Source of the DNA: a bacterium
GTDB lineage: Bacteria; Desulfobacterota; GWC2-55-46
NCBI GenBank assembly: GCA_004298725.1
Contig: SCQA01000261.1
Coordinates: 1-15,546 of the forward strand
Length of the DNA: 15,546 nucleotides
Direction of reading: 5' to 3'
Positions 6,555 to 12,792 of this stretch are shown in pieces (within the stretch, counting starts at the first letter, position 1; the number at the start of each line of letters is the position of its first letter). The translations under genes were made by a program, and so were the position numbers. Below the pieces are notes generated by a model. It had not been told where the DNA came from and ran no database searches. It worked only from the letters and a program-made list of their open reading frames with translations.

Positions 6555-6610
6555 TGCCGCAAGGAAACTTACCCGAAGATGATGATAAATTATAGCAAAA
6601 GGCTATCAAA

Positions 6611-9046
6611 GTGAAAGGCCATTACGTTCAAATAGCGGTTGAATTGCCTATTGACACGGTTTTCAGCTATTCAGTGCCGGAGGATTTAAAGGGCGCGGTA
6701 AAGCTTGGGCTTCGAGCGCTTGTGCCGTTTGGCAAAAGAACTGTAACAGGTTATATCGTCGGCTTTACGCATGAGCCGGGCGTAACCGGCGTAAAGGCAA
6801 TTATAGACTTGCTTGATGAGGCGCCGCTATTTGAGGAAAAGCGCCTCAAGTTTTTCAAATGGCTGGCCCAATACTACTTCGCGCACCTCGGTGAAGCCCT
6901 TTCACTTTCGCATCCGGCGGGAATAAACATCTCGAGCAAAAGGTTCGTGTCGGTTACGGAGTCAGGCCTTACGGCGCTTGATGACGGCGATTATACGCCC
7001 GTTGAAAAAACAGTGTTAAAGGGCGCATTCAAACGCGTTGCGGTTTCAGCTTTGGAAAAACGGCTGAAAGGCGTTCCGGTCAACGCGGCGATAAGACACC
7101 TTGTTAAAAAAGGTTTTCTAAAAGAAGAGCTTCTTCTTAAAGGCGGCGGAACTGAAAGGACTGAAAAGTTTGCCGCTCTCGCAACCCCGCTAACATTGCC
7201 TGCCCCTGATTTTTTCAAACGCGCGCCTCTCAGAGAAAAGCTCTGGAGCCACTTGAAAGAAAACGGAGAGACCGCGCTTGTTGAGTTGAACAAGCTATTT
7301 GGGGGCGCGGCAGGCGCTTTGAAAAATTTGACTGAAGCCGGCCTTGTAAATATAACAGTAAAAAATACGCTTAGAGATCCGCTCTCAGAAGTTGAAGACA
7401 GGCGCTCCGACCACGAACCGGGTAAAGAGCAGGCGGAGGCGATAACAGCCATAGTCAGAGCCATTGACAAAGGCGGTTATAATCCGTTTCTACTCTTCGG
7501 CGTGACCGGAAGCGGCAAAACACTTGTGTATTTAAACGCCATTGAGCACGCGGTTAAACATGGCAAGAAAGCTATATTTACCGTGCCGGAAATAACCCTT
7601 ACCCCGTGGCCCGCGGCTTATTTGAAGCAGAGATTTCCGGGCAGGGTTGCGCTATGGCACAGCGGGCTGTCGGACGGAGAACGCTTTGATGAATGGCAAA
7701 GGGTGCAAAGGGGCGAGGCAGACATAGTGGTTGGTGCGCGCTCGGCGCTCTTCGCGCCAATTAAAGACCTCGGGCTTATTATAGTTGATGAAGAGCACGA
7801 AACGTCGTACAAGCAAGAAGACGGCATCCGTTACAACGGCAGAGACGCCGCGTTGAAGCTCGCTCAGACGCTTGGAATAACCGTTGTGCTCGGTTCGGCC
7901 ACGCCTTCGGTCGAAACATTTTATAATGCCACTGTTTCAGGAAAACTTGCGTCGCTTTATTTAAAAAGCAGAGTGGAGGGGTCGGCACTGCCGGAAGTTG
8001 AAGTTGTCGATATGCGCGGCAAAAAAAACGTAATATTTTCAGACAGGCTGAAAACGCTTCTTTCAGAGGCGCTTGTGGCGAAAAATCAGGCATTGCTGTT
8101 TGTAAACAGGCGCGGTTTTTCAAGCACCATTATTTGCAAGGACTGCGGCCGGACTTTTCCGTGCCTTAATTGCAGTGTTACGCTTACCCTGCATAAACGC
8201 CCCGCGCCCGGCGTACTTAAGTGCCATTATTGCGATTTATCTTTGCCGGTGCCTAATGTTTGCCCCGATTGCAAAGGCGTTAACCTTGCCGAGCCTGGCA
8301 TAGGCACCGAAAAGGTCGAGCAGGAGGCGGCTCTGTTGTTTCCTGAAGCGCGCGTTATCCGCATGGACAGGGACACGGTCGACGGGCATACTGGCGTGAA
8401 AGAAATAATAGCCGCTGTTGAGGACAGAGAGGCGGACATACTTGTTGGCACACAGATGGCGTCTAAGGGGCATCACTTTCCGGGTATTACGTTTGTGGGC
8501 GTGGTGGCAGGCGATACGTCGCTTAACATGCCTGATTTTCGCGGCGCTGAAAGGACGTTTCATCTTATAACGCAGGCCGGCGGCAGGGCGGGCAGGGGTG
8601 ACAGGCCCGGCAGAGTTATTGTGCAGACAATAAACCCGGAGCATTACGCCTTCAAATGTTCCGTTCTGCATGATTACGAAAGTTTTTTTAACGAAGAGAT
8701 AGCAATTAGAAAAGAGGTCTTTTACCCGCCATTTTCAAGGCTCTGTTTATTGCGTCTTGACGGATTAAGAGATGACAGCGTGATGCAGGCAGGCGTTGCG
8801 TTAAAAACAGCGGCAGAGCGGTTTATTAAAGGCAGAGGAAAAGGCGGCATTGCGGTGCTGGGGCCGGCTCCGGCAATAGTTGCCAAGGTAAAGGGGCGTT
8901 TCAGGTGGAACCTTCTCGTCAAGGGCGACGCAACGGATATAAACGGACTCCATTCGTTCATTAAAGGTATTAAAGCTGTGTTTGAGGCAAAAAAACAGGC
9001 GGGCGTTTCGCTTACTATAGATATGGACCCGCTAAGCATTGTGTGA
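6611..9046 (+). CDS. priA: Primosomal protein N', replication restart helicase PriA
   Basis: PriA recognises stalled forks and D-loops and reloads DnaB away from the origin. The 811-aa product is somewhat longer than the common ~730 aa. An N-terminal DNA-binding domain (about 1-105) precedes a winged-helix region. Then come the helicase core with Walker A GVTGSGKT (297-304), DEEH (393-396) and GSATPS (428-433), and a zinc region with eight cysteines (C509, 512, 518, 521, 538, 541, 551, 554). Two helicase motifs deviate: PEITLTPW (326-333) has Trp where Gln is usual, and QAGGRAGR (655-662) replaces the usual QVAGRAGR. The start is GTG at 6611, preceded by a weak AAAGG; the N-terminus from YVQIAVELPID fits the family. 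It stands alone between terminators or promoters. Confidence 0.96.
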   Translation: MKGHYVQIAVELPIDTVFSYSVPEDLKGAVKLGLRALVPFGKRTVTGYIVGFTHEPGVTGVKAIIDLLDEAPLFEEKRLKFFKWLAQYYFAHLGEALSLSHPAGINISSKRFVSVTESGLTALDDGDYTPVEKTVLKGAFKRVAVSALEKRLKGVPVNAAIRHLVKKGFLKEELLLKGGGTERTEKFAALATPLTLPAPDFFKRAPLREKLWSHLKENGETALVELNKLFGGAAGALKNLTEAGLVNITVKNTLRDPLSEVEDRRSDHEPGKEQAEAITAIVRAIDKGGYNPFLLFGVTGSGKTLVYLNAIEHAVKHGKKAIFTVPEITLTPWPAAYLKQRFPGRVALWHSGLSDGERFDEWQRVQRGEADIVVGARSALFAPIKDLGLIIVDEEHETSYKQEDGIRYNGRDAALKLAQTLGITVVLGSATPSVETFYNATVSGKLASLYLKSRVEGSALPEVEVVDMRGKKNVIFSDRLKTLLSEALVAKNQALLFVNRRGFSSTIICKDCGRTFPCLNCSVTLTLHKRPAPGVLKCHYCDLSLPVPNVCPDCKGVNLAEPGIGTEKVEQEAALLFPEARVIRMDRDTVDGHTGVKEIIAAVEDREADILVGTQMASKGHHFPGITFVGVVAGDTSLNMPDFRGAERTFHLITQAGGRAGRGDRPGRVIVQTINPEHYAFKCSVLHDYESFFNEEIAIRKEVFYPPFSRLCLLRLDGLRDDSVMQAGVALKTAAERFIKGRGKGGIAVLGPAPAIVAKVKGRFRWNLLVKGDATDINGLHSFIKGIKAVFEAKKQAGVSLTIDMDPLSIV

Positions 9047-9083
9047 TTTGTTTATTTGCCGCTGAATAAATTATAGGCAGTTG

Positions 9084-9110
9084 ACTCGCGCGAGTGCTTA
9101 ATTTTTAAGC
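9084..9110. promoter_or_regulatory. Adjacent palindromes upstream of the glnB promoter, candidate activator site
   Basis: A perfect 12-bp palindrome ACTCGCGCGAGT (9084-9095) is followed directly by GCTTAA-TTT-TTAAGC (9096-9110). They lie about 95-105 bases upstream of the predicted glnB transcript start, the usual place for an enhancer-binding activator of a sigma-54 promoter. Similarity to the known NtrC half-site is weak. The second palindrome could also be part of the end of the priA transcript, but it lacks a T-run. Confidence 0.35.
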
Positions 9111-9162
9111 GCGACAACCATTAATTTGTCAGAAAATACAATGATTTTGGGTAATATTACAT

Positions 9163-9178
9163 CGGCATGAAATTTGCT
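9163..9178 (+). promoter_or_regulatory. Sigma-54 promoter for glnB
   Basis: CGGCATGAAATTTGCT holds GG (9164-9165) and GC (9176-9177) exactly 10 bases apart, the invariant -24/-12 spacing. It also matches the TGGCACG-N4-TTGC consensus at most other positions. The predicted start near 9189 leaves a ~67-base leader. Nitrogen-regulated glnB genes commonly use sigma-54, so position and form agree. Confidence 0.75.
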
Positions 9179-9255
9179 TTTAAATATTATTGTTGTGCCG
9201 GTTTAAAAGATGTTATAAATTAGTCCGTACTTTACGTTAGTGCATGGAGGCAGGC

Positions 9256-9594
9256 ATGAAGAAGATAGAGGCCATAATAAAGCCGTTCAAGCTTGATGAG
9301 GTCAAAGAGGCTCTTAATGAGATAGGCATTAAGGGCATAACGGTTTCAGAGGTCAAGGGTTTTGGCAGGCAGAAAGGGCACACCGAGCTTTACCGCGGCA
9401 CGGAGTATGTTGTTGATTTCCTGCCGAAGATTAAGATGGAAATTGTAGTTAAGGCGGACATGGTGGCTAAGGTGGTTGAAACAATAGTCAACACCGCGAG
9501 GACAGGCAGAATAGGCGACGGCAAGGTATTCGTTCTTTCCGTTGACGAAGTTGTAAGGATAAGAACAGGCGAGCGGGGCGAAGAAGCCATTTGA
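9256..9594 (+). CDS. glnB: Nitrogen regulatory protein PII
   Basis: A trimeric cytoplasmic signal protein that reads 2-oxoglutarate, ATP/ADP and, through uridylylation, glutamine. The product has 112 aa, the standard length. It starts MKKIEAIIKPFKLDEVKEAL. The T-loop (about 37-55) holds Tyr51, the known uridylylation site, in TELYRGTEYVVDFLPK. The B-loop TGRIGDGK is at 83-90, and the C-terminal RIRTGERGEEAI is typical. The MKKI start and Asp54 favour GlnB over GlnK. The start at 9256 is chosen over the ATG at 9244 because GGAGG (9246-9250) lies 5 bases before it. glnA follows after 224 bases, an arrangement common to nitrogen-control loci. No glnD or glnE is in view. Confidence 0.96.
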   Translation: MKKIEAIIKPFKLDEVKEALNEIGIKGITVSEVKGFGRQKGHTELYRGTEYVVDFLPKIKMEIVVKADMVAKVVETIVNTARTGRIGDGKVFVLSVDEVVRIRTGERGEEAI

Positions 9595-9818
9595 ATGTGA
9601 CTTCAAAAAATGCCATTTTTCCCGACCTCTTTGTTAGGATAAAATGAAAATGCTCACATATTCGCATTATATGCTCAGCGTTTTATTTCGTTCTGCCTAT
9701 ACTTCAGAAAAAAATCTAATTTTTAGAGGCACCTTTAAATATTTAAATAGTTGCCGCATGATCATACGAGTTTAACCGTGTTTAAAACATTTTAAATAAA
9801 AATTAGGAGGAAGGCGAC
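9595..9818. other. glnB-glnA intergenic region with an AT palindrome and spaced direct repeat
   Basis: No gene is visible in these 224 bases. They contain ATGCTCA twice (9650-9656 and 9671-9677), 21 bases apart or about two helical turns, and a perfect 14-bp palindrome TTTAAATATTTAAA (9734-9747). ATGATCAT (9758-9765) is a further small palindrome. I found neither a second GG-N10-GC sigma-54 signature nor a convincing sigma-70 pair or terminator. glnA may therefore be read from the glnB promoter or from a promoter I cannot recognise. The glnA ribosome site AGGAGG is at 9805-9810. Confidence 0.4.
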
Positions 9819-11231
9819 ATGACGGCTAAAGAAGTTTTGAAGTTTGCAAAGGAAAAAAACGCCAGAATGGTCAATTTAAAGTTTCTTGATTTTATTGGCA
9901 TCTGGCAGCATTTTACTATCCCCATAAGCGAGTTGAGCGAAGATATATTCGAAGCGGGGCTCGGTTTTGACGGCTCAAGCATACGCGGCTGGCAACCCAT
10001 ACACGCAAGCGACATGCTTGTCATTCCGGATCCGACAACCGCGGTTATCGACCCGTTTTCTGAAACAACAACGCTTTCTCTCATTTGCAATATAATCGAC
10101 CCGATAACCAGAGAGCCTTACAGCAGAGATCCTCGGAACATCGCTCAAAAAGCCGAGGCATATTTAAAGTCAACCGGCATCGGCGATACGGCGTATTTCG
10201 GGCCGGAGCCGGAGTTTTTCATATTCGACGACATACGCTTCGGGCAGGGCGCCAACGAGGGTTTTTATTTCATAGACTCGGTTGAAGGCATATGGAATTC
10301 AGGCCGCGATGAAGGCCCTAACCTCGGTTATAAGCCAAAGCACAAGGAAGGCTACTTTCCGGTTCCTCCTACCGACACTCAGGAAGACATAAGAAGCGAG
10401 ATGTGCCTTATTATGGAACAGGTCGGCATACAGATAGAAAGGCAACACCATGAAGTCGCCACTGCGGGTCAGGCTGAAATTGACATGCGTTTTGACAGCC
10501 TTTTAAAAATGGGCGATAAGCTCATGTGGTTCAAGTACATCGTAAAGAACGTCGCCCGCAGGTGGAGAAAGACGGCCACGTTTATGCCCAAGCCGATATT
10601 CGGCGATAACGGCTCCGGTATGCACGTGCATCAGTCAATATGGAAGGGTGGAAAGCCCCTCTTTGCCGGAAGCGAATATGGCGGCATGAGCAAGCTTGCC
10701 ATGTATTACATAGGCGGTATACTCAAGCACGCGAAGGCGCTTAACGCGCTTTGCAACCCTGGCACAAATTCATACAGAAGGCTTGTGCCGGGCTTTGAAG
10801 CGCCGATAAACCTTGCCTATTCAAGCAGAAACAGGTCAGCCTCGATACGCATACCCATGTATTCGCCGTCGCCAAAGGCGAAGCGCATTGAAGTGCGCTT
10901 CCCTGACCCGTCCTGCAACGGCTACCTTGCCTTTGCCGCTATGCTCATGGCGGGGCTTGACGGCATACAGAATAAAATTGACCCGGGCCAGCCTCTTGAC
11001 AAGGACATTTACGGCCTTAGCCCAGAGGAGTTGAAGCACGTGCCGTCAGCCGCTGGCTCGCTTGAAGAAGCGCTGAACGCCCTGAAGGCCGACCACGAGT
11101 TTCTTTTGAAAGGCGACGTTTTCACTAAAGACGTTATTGAAACGTGGATAGAGTACAAGAAGGAAAAAGAGAACGACCCGGTAAGGCTCCGCCCGGTGCC
11201 GCATGAGTTCTACTTGTACTTCGATTGCTAA
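9819..11231 (+). CDS. glnA: Glutamine synthetase, type I
   Basis: Makes glutamine from glutamate, ammonia and ATP as a dodecamer in the cytoplasm. The 470-aa product has the usual length of GSI-beta. Motifs in order are DGSSIRGWQ (51-59), metal-ligand region FGPEPEFF (127-134), HHEVATAGQAEID (210-222), NGSGMHVHQS (264-273), NRSASIRIP (338-346) and the EVRFPDPSCN strand (358-367). Tyr398 in PLDKDIYGLSPEE lies where E. coli-type enzymes are adenylylated, so control by GlnE is possible; the flanking residues differ slightly from the usual LYDLPPE. AGGAGG (9805-9810) precedes the ATG at 8 bases. It follows glnB, whose product regulates nitrogen assimilation. Confidence 0.97.
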   Translation: MTAKEVLKFAKEKNARMVNLKFLDFIGIWQHFTIPISELSEDIFEAGLGFDGSSIRGWQPIHASDMLVIPDPTTAVIDPFSETTTLSLICNIIDPITREPYSRDPRNIAQKAEAYLKSTGIGDTAYFGPEPEFFIFDDIRFGQGANEGFYFIDSVEGIWNSGRDEGPNLGYKPKHKEGYFPVPPTDTQEDIRSEMCLIMEQVGIQIERQHHEVATAGQAEIDMRFDSLLKMGDKLMWFKYIVKNVARRWRKTATFMPKPIFGDNGSGMHVHQSIWKGGKPLFAGSEYGGMSKLAMYYIGGILKHAKALNALCNPGTNSYRRLVPGFEAPINLAYSSRNRSASIRIPMYSPSPKAKRIEVRFPDPSCNGYLAFAAMLMAGLDGIQNKIDPGQPLDKDIYGLSPEELKHVPSAAGSLEEALNALKADHEFLLKGDVFTKDVIETWIEYKKEKENDPVRLRPVPHEFYLYFDC

Positions 11232-11247
11232 GAAGTTTTTTGATTAT

Positions 11248-11281
11248 AAAAGCCCCCATGCCGAAAGGCTTGGGGGCTTTT
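11248..11281 (+). terminator. Intrinsic terminator after glnA
   Basis: An 11-bp stem AAAAGCCCCCA (11248-11258) with TGGGGGCTTTT (11271-11281) encloses an inner GCC-GAAA-GGC with a GNRA tetraloop (11260-11269). The right arm ends in four Ts. It lies 16 bases after the glnA stop. Confidence 0.88.
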
Positions 11282-11343
11282 ATTGTTTTAAATGAAAATA
11301 GATTTGTTTGTTAATATTTAATGCGTTATAAGACAGCAAAATT

Positions 11344-11376
11344 AAAATCCTCCCCCGAAAGGGGGGAGGATTTTTT
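11344..11376. terminator. Bidirectional terminator between convergent units
   Basis: A 13-bp stem AAAATCCTCCCCC (11344-11356) pairs with GGGGGAGGATTTT (11362-11374) around a GAAAG loop and ends in six Ts on the + strand and four Ts on the - strand. It sits between glnA (+) and the lipoprotein gene (-). On the minus strand it lies about 25 bases beyond the restored lipoprotein stop at 11400, which supports that stop as the original gene end. Confidence 0.85.
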
Positions 11377-11399
11377 CTATACCGTTAGGAGAAAACTCC

Positions 11400-11944
11400 T
11401 CACGGCACTCCCATACTGTTGAAGACCCCGTAGGTGACATCGTCGAACGACAGTAGCACCGCAATCCTGCAATTCCTGCCTACGTTAGCAATCAATGGGA
11501 ATTCTCCCTCTGCGTTTTTAGAACGCCTTGCTATTTCTTTCTTGTTCTTGTCCATGGCGACGAGCCCGTATTCCGCCCGGCACTTGACGCCGAAAAGCAG
11601 GATGCTCAGCTTAACTTAAGACTCGGGTAGAGATAGAAATCGAAACTGCCTTGCGGCTCGCTTGTGAAATACTCGACCGAGGCCACTTTGCCTTTAAGCG
11701 CCGATGAATAGGCCTGCTCGTAGAACGCCTTGTTCTCCTCGAAGATGAAGGTATGGCCGTTCGATGACTCCTCAAAGTGGTTCTGGAACTGAGGCTCAAT
11801 GAATATAACGGCCACCTTTTTGTCCTCAGCGCCCTTTATTTTAGCGGGGTCAGCGTTGAAGCCTTCCAGACGGTGCGTATGCGTGCATCCAACGGCGAAC
11901 AGAAAAAGCGTAATCGCCAGAATCGCTCCATGCCAGTTCTTCAT
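11400..11944 (-). pseudogene. Lipoprotein gene broken by a 5-bp tandem duplication
   Basis: The minus-strand frame from ATG 11944 encodes a lipoprotein precursor: a charged start MKNWHG, a hydrophobic stretch and the lipobox-like AVGC with Cys20. It stops at 11606 after 112 residues. Just before the stop, + strand CTTAACTTAA (11610-11619) is a tandem copy of 5 bases. Removing one copy restores an uninterrupted frame of 179 codons, reading YPSLKLSILLFGVKCRAEYG and on to FNSMGVP, with a stop at 11400-11402 just before the terminator. Ribosome site GGAGG (+ strand CCTCC, 11952-11956) is intact. The product resembles no family I can name; residues 40-52 (EDKKVAVIFIEPQ) suggest a beta-strand-rich outer-membrane-associated lipoprotein. 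The truncated protein could still be made. Confidence 0.75.
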
Positions 11945-12019
11945 AACCGTACCTCCGTTTTAGTTCCGGTTGAGGCGCTGACCAATAGAAAGGCGCAGGT
12001 GATTGCACGATGTTTACTT

Positions 12020-12047
12020 ATTATAAGCTTGATTTCAGGAACTGCAA
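12020..12047 (-). promoter_or_regulatory. Promoter of the lipoprotein gene
   Basis: Read on the minus strand, TTGCAG (12042-12047) and a perfect TATAAT (12020-12025) are 16 bases apart. The predicted leader is about 70 bases. Its presence argues against the + strand open frame that crosses this stretch. Confidence 0.6.
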
Positions 12048-12282
12048 CGGTAGGCGTGAAAATACCGGCTTTGGCCGTACAGCAGTGGTATGGCGGATTA
12101 GACGTCAGCCGTATCCTGCTGGAAGCAAGGTAACTATTTGGTGAGAATCACTCAGGAAAATATCAGACTGAAGTGGTTGCTCGCAAGGCAATTATAGCAT
12201 TATCCACACAGAGCAAGTTCGAGCCTATCTGCGCTTTATGAATAATCCCCCGCTGTTTCTCTTTAAAAAGGGAAAGCGGCTT
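12048..12282. other. Stretch without recognisable genes
   Basis: I see no supported gene here. An imperfect hairpin CCGC-TTTC-CTTT / AAAG-GAAA-GCGG lies at about 12250-12280 followed by CTTTTAA, weakly terminator-like on the + strand with nothing obvious to terminate. One exact DnaA-box-like 9-mer, TTATCCACA, is at 12200-12208. Confidence 0.4.
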
Positions 12283-12361
12283 TTAAGACCCGCTCTGTTC
12301 TTTATTAAGCTCTAAAATTTTTCGTAGAATATTTTATCTTTATAGTTCCAACGCTCCATTG
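12283..12361 (-). pseudogene. Remnant of a second rfaE2 copy with its middle deleted
   Basis: On the minus strand, 12333-12283 reads NILRKILELNKEQSGS and a stop. The intact rfaE2 gene at 13968-14459 ends NIIRKILELHKEQSGA and a stop. Over these 17 codons 40 of 51 bases match by my count, and several differences are silent. Immediately upstream, after a 16-base junction, CAATGGAGCGTT (12361-12350) is identical to the ribosome-site region of rfaE2 (14474-14463). The piece therefore looks like the two ends of an rfaE2 copy joined by an internal deletion. It cannot encode the enzyme. The homology was found by eye and is short, so chance similarity of the 12-mer alone is possible. Confidence 0.6.
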
Positions 12362-12395
12362 CTTGGTATTAGCTGTAGTTTCAATCAGAAATATC

Positions 12396-12490
12396 GTAGT
12401 GCGAGGCGGTCGCCTCGCTTTTTTTGTTAATGCCCGATTGCGACAGGCGAGGCTAACCGGAAATGCAAAACGGCGCGAGCCTCGCACTAC
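12396..12490. repeat. REP/BIME-like palindromic element with GTAG ends
   Basis: The element is bounded by a perfect 12-bp inverted repeat, GTAGTGCGAGGC (12396-12407) and GCCTCGCACTAC (12479-12490). Each end also forms its own hairpin: GCGAGGCG/CGCCTCGC (12401-12408/12411-12418) on the left, and GCGAGGC/GCCTCGC (12447-12453/12479-12485) on the right. A GTAG tetranucleotide placed 5' of a short palindrome is the known signature of REP sequences mobilised by RAYT (REP-associated tyrosine transposase) proteins, and two in opposite orientation form a BIME. No RAYT gene is in the window. The left hairpin is followed by a T-run (12419-12425), so it could also stop transcription. Confidence 0.7.
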
Positions 12491-12599
12491 ATTCTTTAAA
12501 TATCTGTCAGGAGGCAACTCCTGAAAGCATAAAATCCTTTTCTTCAGAAAATCAGCTCTTCATTATGGTACGTTTATCTTACAATATCATTCAAAATAC
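12491..12599. other. AT-rich spacer without recognisable genes
   Basis: Between the REP-like element and the promoter at 12600 I see no coding frame or clear structure. The sequence is AT-rich. Confidence 0.4.
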
Positions 12600-12627
12600 T
12601 TGACAAAAGACTGACATATGTTTTAAT
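12600..12627 (+). promoter_or_regulatory. Promoter of the secreted barrel-like protein gene
   Basis: A perfect TTGACA (12600-12605) and TTTAAT (12622-12627, five of six matches) are 16 bases apart, giving a leader of about 160 bases. A weaker pair TTGAAC (12699-12704) and TATCTA (12723-12728) with 18-base spacing is an alternative. The strong ribosome site AGGAGGAG is at 12776-12783. Confidence 0.6.
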
Positions 12628-12792
12628 CAGTTTATCATCACATTCCGCATTTTAATTTTTTCACAATAACCGCGTACACGTTTAAAATCGGCGCTGCATT
12701 GAACCGTCCTTTTAGTATCTTGTATCTATATTCAAAATAATGGCGGCCTGCTGTAAACATCGGGTTCTTAAAATCAGGAGGAGATAACATCT

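Noticed and set aside
9244..9255. Upstream ATG extension of glnB
   Set aside because: The ATG overlaps the GGAGG ribosome site of the start at 9256, where standard PII sequence begins.
11777..12133. Plus-strand open frame of 118 codons
   Set aside because: It runs antisense through the lipoprotein gene and across that gene's promoter and ribosome site, and its sequence resembles no protein I know.
12200..12208. DnaA box TTATCCACA as part of a replication origin
   Set aside because: It is a single box with no cluster, no AT-rich unwinding region and no dnaA or dnaN gene nearby.
12305..12517. Minus-strand open frame of 70 codons
   Set aside because: It is composed largely of the palindromic repeat and the rfaE2 remnant in another frame.
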